From Aureibacillus halotolerans (GTDB taxonomy: Bacteria; Bacillota; Bacilli; Bacillales; DSM-28697), in NCBI RefSeq assembly GCF_004363045.1, contig NZ_SNYJ01000010.1, positions 1 through 64,000 on the forward strand: 64,000 nucleotides of DNA, given 5' to 3'. The position numbers and the translations under genes were made by a program. Below, piece by piece: positions 44,208-51,503 of the stretch (position 1 is its first letter; every line of letters starts with the position of its first letter). Under the pieces are notes generated by a model. That model was not told where the DNA came from. It saw only the letters and a list, made by a program, of their open reading frames with translations, and did not search any database.

Positions 44208-44300
44208 CTAAACTTCTCTGTTTCCATCTCCCCATTCACAGATCTCCTCAAAGAGAGAATTGAACGTTTGCCCCTTATCCGTCAGACTGTACTCCACTTT
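44208..44300 (-). pseudogene. C-terminal remnant of an HxlR-family regulator
   Basis: In a frame different from the anti-sigma gene, the minus strand reads KVEYSLTDKGQTFNSLFEE then ICEWGDGN and a stop at 44208. This is the typical end of HxlR winged-helix regulators (VEYSLTxKG...L..L..W). The upstream half is missing; the sequence merges into the 3' end of the anti-sigma gene. Confidence 0.7.
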
Positions 44301-45255
44301 CCACCAAGGTCGTCGATCCGATAACGTCCCTGTTATGATCATAAAAAATAAGTTTCAAGTTCCCCTCGTCCACCGGAACACCGTGGAATCGTGCATTGGA
44401 TATATCGCCAGTGGTGTTGCTCGTCCGTGCAGTTGATACGCGTTTCTCTGTTCCATCTTCAAGCTGAACAGCTATCCAGAGCGACTCTGTGGCTTCGTCT
44501 GACAGATCAAAATACACGTTCGTTGAGATCGGGGTGGCCACCACTTTCTGAATGTTCACCTCGCCGCCGCTTTCCAGAGGGACCGTCTTGTTGATATCGA
44601 TCACCGTTTTTTCTGCGACAAGATTGTCCTGGGAGACGGTAATGTCAAAGGTCCATGGCTGCTCGACTTCTCCTGGGCCATCACGATTGTAGCTAATGTT
44701 TATATTCAACGGATCAGCGATGATGTCTTGGTTAAACCCAAGGACAGCTATGGTGGCAAACATGTCTGCATTGCGCTCGATGGTCTGCATACTTGCGGCA
44801 TTGGTGTAATCCTTGCCATTGATGGTGACTGACGGGATGCCTGGATTTCGGTAATCAAAACCATCAGCCGGCTCAAATGTTGCACTGAGGAATAATTCCC
44901 GGTGGTCCATCAAGACTTCGTGGAGCGTCACCTTACCTGCCTCGTTTTCGGCCGTTTCCCCAATGGCTGTTTTGTAAGCGGAAAAGTTGTGCTCTTCTGT
45001 AGAGCTGTAAAACGTTTTAACAAAATCACCAATGATGGGTATATTGGCCAACACGCCAGTAGATGCAAGGGGAAGGGAGATGACGAGAACAGCCGCCGCG
45101 ACGCCAATGCCTAGCCAGTGCTTACGGTGTTGACCAGAGCCGATCGATGCTGTTGCCCGCTTGAGAATACGTTTGTGCTCCTTTTTTGTCAGAGGCGCCT
45201 CCTCTAAATCATGGAGATCCATCTTCACCTCATTCAGATCCTTATAAAACGACAT
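44275..45255 (-). CDS. Anti-sigma factor-like protein with DUF4179 domain
   Basis: 326 residues from ATG 45255 (GAGGG upstream; an ATG at 45267 overlaps the sigma gene more and has a poorer site). A cytoplasmic N-terminus (1-45) is followed by one membrane helix (IGVAAAVLVISLPLAS near 47-62) and an extracellular DUF4179-type domain. Encoded directly after an ECF-type sigma factor, it is the likely cognate anti-sigma. The last residues (VESGVQSDG) are encoded in DNA that also holds an HxlR remnant in another frame, so its natural C-terminus may have been replaced. Confidence 0.82.
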   Translation of the reverse strand: MSFYKDLNEVKMDLHDLEEAPLTKKEHKRILKRATASIGSGQHRKHWLGIGVAAAVLVISLPLASTGVLANIPIIGDFVKTFYSSTEEHNFSAYKTAIGETAENEAGKVTLHEVLMDHRELFLSATFEPADGFDYRNPGIPSVTINGKDYTNAASMQTIERNADMFATIAVLGFNQDIIADPLNINISYNRDGPGEVEQPWTFDITVSQDNLVAEKTVIDINKTVPLESGGEVNIQKVVATPISTNVYFDLSDEATESLWIAVQLEDGTEKRVSTARTSNTTGDISNARFHGVPVDEGNLKLIFYDHNRDVIGSTTLVESGVQSDG

Positions 45256-45256
45256 G

Positions 45257-45796
45257 TTATCCCTCATTCCTTTGCAATATCGTTTTCAGTTTTTTCCTGC
45301 CTCGTGAAAGTTTGTTGTGTACCCAGGACGGCTTCGCCTGATAGTCAAAAGCAATTTCGTCAGAGGGAACGCCCTCCACATAATACTTTTGAAAAATTCC
45401 ACGCTCGACGTCAGATAAAGAATCCAGCATATGTTGGATATCGAATGGAGGCTCTGGCACAAAGGCTGTATGTTGTTCTGTTTTCTTTTGGGAGCTGACA
45501 GCCTGAATCCGCCTTTTCTCTTTCTCTGATGTTCGCAAACGATCAATGGCACGGTATTTAGCAATCGCGGCCACCCATTGCCGGAACTCGTTTTTCTCCG
45601 CATCGTACGAATCAATATGGAACCAAACGGCTACGAGAACGTCACTGACGCACTCTTCAATATCCTGCGGGTTCCCATGAAGGTACTTTCGCAATATGCC
45701 GTGGATTAGGGCGCCATACTGCTGAAGAATAAACGATAGGCTATCTTCATTTTTCCGTTTGATCTGTTCGACAAGATTAACTTCAGACACATGCAT
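45257..45796 (-). CDS. ECF-type RNA polymerase sigma factor
   Basis: 179 residues. Region 2 (DIEECVSDVLVAVWFHIDSY near 45-64) and region 4 (LSDVERGIFQKYYVEG ... KPSWVHNKLSRGRKKLK, 125-175) are both present. I use ATG 45796, with AAGGAG eight bases upstream, rather than GTG codons inside that site. Its stop lies one base past the start codon of the anti-sigma gene. Autoregulation of the pair is likely from the family. Confidence 0.9.
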   Translation of the reverse strand: MHVSEVNLVEQIKRKNEDSLSFILQQYGALIHGILRKYLHGNPQDIEECVSDVLVAVWFHIDSYDAEKNEFRQWVAAIAKYRAIDRLRTSEKEKRRIQAVSSQKKTEQHTAFVPEPPFDIQHMLDSLSDVERGIFQKYYVEGVPSDEIAFDYQAKPSWVHNKLSRGRKKLKTILQRNEG

Positions 45797-46031
45797 GGGC
45801 ACCACTCCTTTCTGTGCTGTTTCTATGTAGTACGCACGATGATGCCAGTTCCTATCACATTAGTTGTTTTTTTCATAGCTCGCAAAATAGTAATAGCGCT
45901 AATTTAATCATTTTACCTATAGAGGATTTTGCAAAATTACAACTCACTAGGAAGAAATCGTTATACTTTTTGAGGAGAAGTTTCTAATGATAATGAGGGA
46001 GACGTAGTAGTTGAAGAAGCAAAAATATCAA

Positions 46032-46053
46032 GTTAGGGGAAGGGCTCCCCTAA
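46032..46053 (-). terminator. Terminator of the small gene at 46054-46197
   Basis: GTTAGGGG and CCCCTAAC pair just after the stop of the small minus-strand gene, followed by a short T-rich stretch. Confidence 0.6.
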
Positions 46054-46197
46054 CTACTTTAAATCTTTGTCTTTTATTTCTTTTAAGAGTTCAACAGCCT
46101 GGGCATTGAGCTCTTCTATTCTCCTTACTCTTTTCTCAATCATACTTGAAGAAAAGAAAACCACGAGCAAAATCGCGATCAGCGCAAATAACACCAT
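46054..46197 (-). CDS. Small membrane protein, unknown
   Basis: 47 residues: one N-terminal membrane helix (VLFALIAILLVVFFSSS) followed by a charged helix (IEKRVRRIEELNAQAVELLK). AAAGGAG precedes the ATG and a hairpin terminator follows, so it appears to be a real monocistronic gene. The layout resembles many short coiled-coil membrane proteins of bacilli; family not identified. Confidence 0.65.
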   Translation of the reverse strand: MVLFALIAILLVVFFSSSMIEKRVRRIEELNAQAVELLKEIKDKDLK

Positions 46198-46415
46198 TTT
46201 TTTCTCCTTTCATGTTCACCATATGAATAAATTCTATCATTTATTGTAGAACGAATAGCAGCAAAACCTGTCGTAATTTGTCGCACGAAAACACTGACGT
46301 TTTCTCCCTCTTACCCGACATTACCTGTAGAAGCTTTTAGAGCTTTCTTATAGATAAAGCTTTCGTCAAAGGTTGGCGGAAAGCACTGTTATAGGTTGGG
46401 GAAGGGGCAGGAAAA

Positions 46416-46712
46416 ATGAGCAATGTGGCATTAAAAAAAGGACTGTCCGCAGAAGAACAGTCCATCGTGCAAAGTGAATTTGAACGAAAACAGAAAAATG
46501 TCATTGTTTTATTCATCCTATGGTTTTTTCTATTCTCATTTGCGGGCCATCGGTTTTATGTGGGGTCCATAGGCAGAGCCGTGGCAATGCTGCTGTTAGG
46601 CTGGGCGACATTATTCATCTGGAATCTTATCGATATTTATTTCGCCTACCAAAAGCTCCAAAGAGACAATGAAGAGCTAGAGAAGCAGAGTATCTACCAA
46701 GTAAGATCATAA
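46416..46712 (+). CDS. TM2-domain membrane protein
   Basis: 98 residues: cytoplasmic N-terminus, two membrane helices (about 29-45 and 55-75) joined by AGHRFYVGSIGRAV, then a charged tail. The pattern (GxHRFYxG...W.L.D) is that of TM2 proteins. GGGGAAGGGG precedes the ATG. Function unknown. Confidence 0.85.
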   Translation: MSNVALKKGLSAEEQSIVQSEFERKQKNVIVLFILWFFLFSFAGHRFYVGSIGRAVAMLLLGWATLFIWNLIDIYFAYQKLQRDNEELEKQSIYQVRS

Positions 46713-46790
46713 CGCTTGTTGCACCATTTGCCGTACACGATGACGTGTACGGTTTCTTGTTGAGCGAAGCAGAGTATATCCCTACTCCAT

Positions 46791-46955
46791 ATGAAACGAT
46801 CTCATTTCGGCGGTATGGGGCATGGGCTTGGTATGACCGACAAAATTGAGGTCTATCTGGAGGATGAACACAGAAATACGAATTTTATCATTGTCGGTTT
46901 GGGTCACATACTCGGTTCGGAAGGGGTTGCGACGTTGCTACAAGAGCGCGGTTAA
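46791..46955 (+). pseudogene. C-terminal remnant of a TraB/GumN-family protein
   Basis: 54 codons reading GMTDKIEVYLED, FIIVGLGHILGSEGVATLL and QERG before a stop. This is the end of TraB/GumN (Tiki-like) proteins, where xxMxxKIxxYL is followed by VVGAGHxxGxxGVxxLL. About five sixths of the gene are missing and there is no ribosome site. Confidence 0.65.
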
Positions 46956-46976
46956 AAAACTCCAAATATTCAGTAA

Positions 46977-47147
46977 TTAATGTCTATCTTTTTCTTCGGT
47001 TTTCTTATCGACAACCTTCGCAATAAAGATTAACAGCAAAATAAACAGGGCAAAAAAGGTTGACTTTTGGAACGTGAATTCCAATAAATAATAAGAAAAA
47101 CCAAACATAATCAAAAATGCGGCTAATAATCTTATTAGTTTTATCAC
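46977..47147 (-). CDS. Small membrane protein, unknown
   Basis: 56 residues from a GTG start (GAAGGG upstream) with two membrane helices (about 4-22 and 29-45) and a charged C-terminus (DKKTEEKDRH). AT-rich codon use. Not in a recognised family. Confidence 0.55.
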   Translation of the reverse strand: MIKLIRLLAAFLIMFGFSYYLLEFTFQKSTFFALFILLLIFIAKVVDKKTEEKDRH

Positions 47148-47400
47148 TATCTTAAATCCCTTCGCTGTTATGGTTTTGATAATCTATTTAACATTTCCAC
47201 CAGACTACTGGACCCAACAGGCGGTTTCTTTCGTTTTCTCGTCTTTTCTAGCCTTTCAGGGGGATTTTCGGGTATGGATGTATCGCCCTCTTTAGCTTGA
47301 CGTTTTAAATTTGGAGAGAGCTTATTTGGGGATTAAAAAATGAACATTATTCTTTACAAATCCGTTCGTGCCATTTTCGTGCCGGAATTTGATTTTGAGT
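47148..47400. other. Gap upstream of the small membrane gene
   Basis: No supported gene. Sequence shows short protein-like stretches without starts, consistent with decayed DNA next to the tRNA. Confidence 0.35.
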
Positions 47401-47442
47401 AAAAAAAAGAGCTCAAGGATTTCGCTGAAACCCTTGTCGCTC
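47401..47442 (-). terminator. Terminator of the tRNA-Arg gene
   Basis: GAG..CAAGG..TTTC and GAAA..CCTTG..CTC pair and are followed on the minus strand by a T8 run, 17 bp beyond the tRNA. Confidence 0.75.
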
Positions 47443-47458
47443 TAAGTCATCATCTTCA

Positions 47459-47531
47459 CGGCCCCGAGAGGAATTGAACCTCCGACCTGCAGTTTAGGAA
47501 ACTGTTGCTCTATCCCCTGAGCTACGGGGCC
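47459..47531 (-). tRNA. tRNA-Arg(CCT)
   Basis: A full cloverleaf on the minus strand: acceptor GGCCCCG / CGGGGCC, D arm GCTCAGGGGATAGAGC, anticodon loop TTCCTAA (anticodon CCT) and T arm with GGTTCAATTCC. CCA is not encoded. One weak pair at the top of the anticodon stem. It reads the rare codon AGG. Confidence 0.93.
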
Positions 47532-47672
47532 AAATAGGATTTACACAGGGTTTCATTATACAAGTTTTATGGTCTACTGCCAAGACTTAACCATAAAGTC
47601 CTTTCATCACCTCAAAAAGTTGCCTAAAGCCGTACCGTTCAGCAGCCTATCCCGCAACAAATTGAACATTTA

Positions 47673-47942
47673 TTATTTGTCACCGTAATGAGTTCTGAAG
47701 GCTATAAATTCGACCATGCCCTCCCGAAGCCTATAAACCAACCGATGTTCTTCATCAATTCTTCTGCTCCAAAATCCTGATAAGTCCCCCCTTAATGGTT
47801 CAGGCTTTCCAATACCTTTATACCCGTTGCGTTCGATGTCTTTAATGAGTTGATTAATTCGCTTTAGTGTTTTTCTGTTTTCGGTTTGCCAATACACATA
47901 GTCCTCCCACGCATGTTTTGTGAATATGAAATCACGCATCAT
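47673..47942 (-). CDS. yoeB: YoeB-family mRNA interferase toxin
   Basis: 88-89 residues of the YoeB/Txe type: WEDYVYWQTENRKTLKRIN, IGKPEPLRGDLSGFWSRRI, EEHRLVYR and the C-terminal FRTHYGDK. The catalytic Glu (in KPEPL), Arg (in SRRI) and His-Tyr pair are all present, so the toxin looks active. The start (ATG 47942 or 47939) overlaps the end of the antitoxin gene. YoeB cuts mRNA on the ribosome. Confidence 0.93.
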   Translation of the reverse strand: MMRDFIFTKHAWEDYVYWQTENRKTLKRINQLIKDIERNGYKGIGKPEPLRGDLSGFWSRRIDEEHRLVYRLREGMVEFIAFRTHYGDK

Positions 47943-48207
47943 CTAGGCCTAACTCGCTTGACGTTTTTGTCACGGTATCGTGTTTTTTCAGTTGTTCAAT
48001 CGATTCTTTTAACCGCTTCAGATTTTCAGGTTGATAAAATGGATCCGTATGTGTACTCACCTCAAAAGGAATCCCTCCTTGCCGAAGAGCCTGACGGATA
48101 AAGATATTTACGGCAGTTGACATGTTTAATCCCAATTCCGAGAAAAGGGCCTCTGCTTCTTTTTTAAGGTCTTCATCCATGCGAATGTTAACATTTTTTT
48201 GAGCCAC
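47932..48207 (-). CDS. RelB/DinJ-family antitoxin
   Basis: 91 residues from GTG 48207 (GAAGGAGGAG upstream). The N-terminal ribbon-helix-helix (KNVNIRMDEDLKKEAEALFSELGLNMSTA) is the RelB/DinJ DNA-binding motif; the C-terminal helix region binds the toxin. YoeB toxins usually pair with YefM (Phd fold), so the RelB/DinJ partner is a swapped combination, though known in Firmicutes. Confidence 0.92.
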   Translation of the reverse strand: MAQKNVNIRMDEDLKKEAEALFSELGLNMSTAVNIFIRQALRQGGIPFEVSTHTDPFYQPENLKRLKESIEQLKKHDTVTKTSSELGLDDA

Positions 48208-48235
48208 TTTAACTCCTCCTTCAATTACAGCATCT

Positions 48236-48273
48236 AATACATGTATTATATTATACGCACAATGTATATACAA
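48236..48273 (-). promoter_or_regulatory. Toxin-antitoxin promoter with palindromic operator
   Basis: Minus-strand TTGTAT (48268-48273), 17-bp spacer, TATAAT (48245-48250). A perfect 12-bp palindrome AATACATGTATT (48236-48247) overlaps the -10, a fitting site for autorepression by the RelB-type antitoxin. Confidence 0.7.
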
Positions 48274-48562
48274 CGTGATAAATCCATTCTATATTTGAAG
48301 GTTTTTTCATTTATGGGGGGAGAAGGGATGAATTAATGAATTCCTGGTCCCGCGCCAACTAAACCCTTTTAGAAATAAGAATAAAAACGCCGCTATATTT
48401 CGTAGTGGCGTCTATTCTGCAACTTATCAGCTTACGTATACGATCCACCACCCTTTACCAAGGATCAAAAAAGAAGAAAGAGATAAGTGAATTCTAAAAA
48501 ACTGTGAAGTTACCCAAAGACCCGTACGCCCTTTCCTCTTAAGCAACCTTCATTACTATCAA
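48274..48562. other. Gap between the toxin-antitoxin module and the tRNA-like copy
   Basis: No gene seen. A hairpin ACGCCGC...GTGGCGT (about 48388-48410) resembles a terminator without a clear parent gene. Confidence 0.4.
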
Positions 48563-48632
48563 CGCCATGGGTAGATTCGAACCTCCGACCTGCAGTTTCC
48601 TAAACTGTTGCTCTATCCTCTTGGCAATGGGG
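48563..48632 (-). pseudogene. Degenerate tRNA-Arg-like copy with inverted anticodon loop
   Basis: Shares with the real tRNA-Arg the blocks AACCTCCGACCTGCAGTTT and AAACTGTTGCTCTATCC in the same orientation. The three bases between are AGG in the functional gene and CCT here (plus strand), i.e. the palindromic anticodon arm is flipped, changing the anticodon from CCT to AGG. Acceptor, D and T stems contain mismatches, so it is probably not functional. Confidence 0.75.
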
Positions 48633-48781
48633 ACATGCTGGAAGCTGTAGCTCCACATGGATGTTCGTTAATCGGTTCGTGACACCATTTTCTTTTACTG
48701 CGGTCACCAGAATTGCAATTTCTATTTCATGGTACTCGATCTCGTCCTCTTATTTTCACTTCATGTGACTGAAACGTAGCT

Positions 48782-48809
48782 TTCACCATAACTTCACATC
48801 CCGTTAATA
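48782..48809 (+). promoter_or_regulatory. PhoP-box-like array before the SLH nucleotidase gene
   Basis: TTCACC (48782), TTCACA (48793) and TTAATA (48804) repeat with an exact 11-bp period; matches to TT(A/T/C)ACA are five, six and five of six. A -10-like GATAAT lies at 48830-48835. This is the layout of Bacillus Pho-regulon promoters. Confidence 0.7.
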
Positions 48810-48875
48810 TTCCACGAATAGACGGTTGCGATAATGAAGGTGAACAAACATGAAAACATCAAGGAGAGTGTTCAC

Positions 48876-50942
48876 ATGAAAAAACTGGCGATTGGCAGTA
48901 CCCTCGGTATGTTGCTTGCGGTCGGCTTTGTTACTGGGGAGCAGGCGACAGCAAACACGAAGTTTCAGGATGTACAACGATCACCTATGCAGGAGACGAT
49001 TCTGGCGCTCAATGAAAAAGGCATCGTTAGCGATGCGCAGAATTTTTACCCAGACCGCTCATTAACAAAAGCGGAAGCAGCGACATTGCTCGTCCGCGCA
49101 TTTAAGCTACCGGAGATTGAACCGACGCCATCGGACGACCCGAATGTCGTCAAAAAACATACATATGAAGACCCGTTGGCTGTCATTGATGAATCGTTTA
49201 CGGTTCCATCCGCTGATGATATTACAGATCATTGGGGATACCATTACATCGAAGGTGCTCTTGAAGTACGCGTCCAACAAGTGGAAGGTGAGCAGTATCT
49301 TCCGGATTCACCAGTATCCAAAGCGCGGTGGGTTGAGATGGTGATAGACACTGTCTATGGTGTGGACCAATCTGTTAATGCGGTCGAGAAAGCGGTTGAG
49401 ATCGGCATTGCCACAGCAGAAGAAGCTACAGACACAGCGCCAGTGTCGCGGGAAGATGCGGCCGTTATTCTGGCCAAACTGATAGAGAACCCGGATTTCA
49501 AAGTGATCACTGTGTTCGCCACCTCTGATATCCATGGCCATCTTGAACCTTACGCCCCAACCGAGGAAGCCAGCGAAATTGGCGGGTTGGCACGCATGAG
49601 CACGGTCATTAACGATATGCGGGACGTTCAGCCGAATACGCTGCTTGTCGACGCCGGTGACGCCCCCTACAATACAAATATCGCCAATTTGTTTGAAGGG
49701 CGATCCACCATTGACGTGATGAATGCCTTAGACTATGACGCGATGGTCCTAGGAAACCATGATTTTGATTACCCTATGAATGTGATGCAGGCAAATGCCG
49801 AACGAGCTGATTTTCCTTTTCTGTCGGCCAATACGTTGTATCACGGAGAGCGACCTGATCATCTTGACCCGTATTATCTGACGGAAGTGGATGGTGTGGA
49901 CATTGCCGTCATTGGCGTGACCGATGATGAAAGCCACTTTTATACCCATCCGAAAAACGTTGAAGGCGTCAGCTTCGTGGATGAATTTGAATCCGCCCAG
50001 GCGACGGTCGATGCGGTGAAAGACGAAAGTGATGTCGTTATCGCGCTGTCCCATTTGCACGGAGATAATAAGGTGCTTCCCACAGTCGTGGACGGCATTG
50101 ATGTTGAAATCGGCGGTGGTGAAGACCTCGTGGCTTTTCCGCAAATCATTCAAGATACGTGGCTAATTTCCCCAGGCAAGCATTCAGAGGTTCTTAACCA
50201 GATCAACTTGAATATGATGGGCGACGATATGCTTGGACTCAACTTCGCTCATATTTTTATGACGAGCAATCTTGAGGAAGATCCTGCGGTCGCATCCATC
50301 ATTGCAGACTACCGGTCACAGCTTGATGGAAAAATGCAAGAAGTTGTCGGATCAACATCTGTGTTGCTTGATGGCGAGCGTCAAACAGTACGTTTAAAAG
50401 AATCCAACCTCGGCAATACGATTGCTGATAGCCTTCGCCACATGACTGGCGCGGACATCGCCTTGCAAAACGGTGGCGGCATCCGCACGAGCATTACTCC
50501 GGGAGAAATCACGCTTCAAGAAATTTATGCGGTACTGCCATTTGATAATGCGGTGGTGACCGCAGAAGCGAGCGGGCAGACCATCTGGGATACCCTCGAA
50601 CACAGCGTGTCGTCCTATCCCGCTGCGGCCGGAGGGTTCATGCAAGTATCCGGCATGAGTTACACCTTTGATGCGGCCAATGAACTGGGCTCACGAATGA
50701 CGGAAGTGAATGTGGGCGGCCAACCTATCGATCTTGAGAAGACCTATACTGTTGCGACAAACGACTTCCTCACTGGCGGCGGAGACAAGTTTACGATGCT
50801 GAAGGAAGACGCGACAGTGATTTCGCAAACGAAGAGCTTTCTGCGCGATGCCTTTTATGATTATTTAAAACAGCATGAAACGATCAACCCGGAGCTAGAA
50901 GGACGTATTACCGTGTTGAATCCAGTAGAGAGCGGACAGTAA
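48876..50942 (+). CDS. S-layer-anchored 5'-nucleotidase / cyclic phosphodiesterase
   Basis: 688 residues from ATG 48876 (AAGGAGAG upstream). Signal peptide to about residue 26. SLH-type repeats at about 29-80 and two weaker ones to 200 should bind secondary wall polymer. The metallophosphoesterase domain (about 207-430) has TSDIHGH, VDAGDAP, GNHDFDYP, SHLHGD and the nucleotidase C-terminal domain (about 465-675) has LQNGGGIRT and GGGDKFTML. The protein is UshA/YfkN-like and should release phosphate from nucleotides outside the cell. SLH repeats sit at the N-terminus, unlike the larger phosphoesterase of this window. Confidence 0.92.
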   Translation: MKKLAIGSTLGMLLAVGFVTGEQATANTKFQDVQRSPMQETILALNEKGIVSDAQNFYPDRSLTKAEAATLLVRAFKLPEIEPTPSDDPNVVKKHTYEDPLAVIDESFTVPSADDITDHWGYHYIEGALEVRVQQVEGEQYLPDSPVSKARWVEMVIDTVYGVDQSVNAVEKAVEIGIATAEEATDTAPVSREDAAVILAKLIENPDFKVITVFATSDIHGHLEPYAPTEEASEIGGLARMSTVINDMRDVQPNTLLVDAGDAPYNTNIANLFEGRSTIDVMNALDYDAMVLGNHDFDYPMNVMQANAERADFPFLSANTLYHGERPDHLDPYYLTEVDGVDIAVIGVTDDESHFYTHPKNVEGVSFVDEFESAQATVDAVKDESDVVIALSHLHGDNKVLPTVVDGIDVEIGGGEDLVAFPQIIQDTWLISPGKHSEVLNQINLNMMGDDMLGLNFAHIFMTSNLEEDPAVASIIADYRSQLDGKMQEVVGSTSVLLDGERQTVRLKESNLGNTIADSLRHMTGADIALQNGGGIRTSITPGEITLQEIYAVLPFDNAVVTAEASGQTIWDTLEHSVSSYPAAAGGFMQVSGMSYTFDAANELGSRMTEVNVGGQPIDLEKTYTVATNDFLTGGGDKFTMLKEDATVISQTKSFLRDAFYDYLKQHETINPELEGRITVLNPVESGQ

Positions 50943-50991
50943 AGGAACAATTTCTCTCCTGAAATGAACAAACAGAACAGCCAAACATTAA

Positions 50992-51038
50992 AAGGGACTG
51001 CCCGCTTGCCATGATTTATGGCGGCGGGGCAGTCCCTT
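50992..51038 (+). terminator. Terminator of the SLH nucleotidase gene
   Basis: AAGGGACTGCCCGC and GCGGGGCAGTCCCTT form a long stem followed by GTTTGC, 50 bp after the stop. Confidence 0.85.
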
Positions 51039-51299
51039 GTTTGCATCTGTCAAGAAAATAAGTTGAGCCTTAGTAAAGTGGAATTTCATTATTATCAAAG
51101 TTGTGTTGGCATCAATTCTTAAAACCACACTGCGCCAAGCCCTAAGATTAAAAATCTCTACATGCCCACTCCTCTAACAGGTAAATGCTATTAGGTATTA
51201 GGTTTTACAACATCATAAAAAAATTTTTAGAACATACTCATCTCATAAGAAAAACCGTAGAATCCCGGTTTTCTTATGGAAATCATTATACAACAGTGA
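51039..51299. other. Gap before the AT-rich pair
   Basis: No gene seen. A hairpin ATAAGAAAA(A)CCG / CGGTTTTTCTTAT at 51247-51279 can terminate the minus-strand pair that ends at 51300. Confidence 0.55.
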
Positions 51300-51491
51300 C
51301 TATTTTTTGTTTTTTAATTCGAGTAGGATTAAGTAAAGCAGAGTAATAATTGTACAAATTATAAGACTAACTGTTATACAAAGTAGGATACTACCTGAGA
51401 ATGTTAATGTGTCTACAAGGTGTGGCACTACAATAAAGTTCAATATGGTTATTATTGTGCAAATAATTATTATCGGTGTTAAAATCTTTAA
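51300..51491 (-). CDS. Small two-helix membrane protein without a standard start codon
   Basis: About 60 residues with two long membrane helices (ILTPIIIICTIITILNFIVV and SILLCITVSLIICTIITLLY) and a short Lys-rich end. AGGAG is present at 51495-51499, but at the expected start the frame reads TTA AAG ATT, with no ATG, GTG or TTG. It may use ATT (51485), or the start may have been lost. It begins within 20 bp of the stop of the secreted protein gene and has very high Ile/Leu and ATA/ATT codon use. Confidence 0.45.
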   Translation of the reverse strand, partial: LKILTPIIIICTIITILNFIVVPHLVDTLTFSGSILLCITVSLIICTIITLLYLILLELKNKK

Positions 51492-51503
51492 TGCACTCCT
51501 CGC

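Noticed and set aside
48640-48765. Minus-strand open stretch reading EYHEIEIAILVTAVKENG
   Set aside because: Looks like part of a decayed gene but I cannot name a family, and it lacks start and stop signals.
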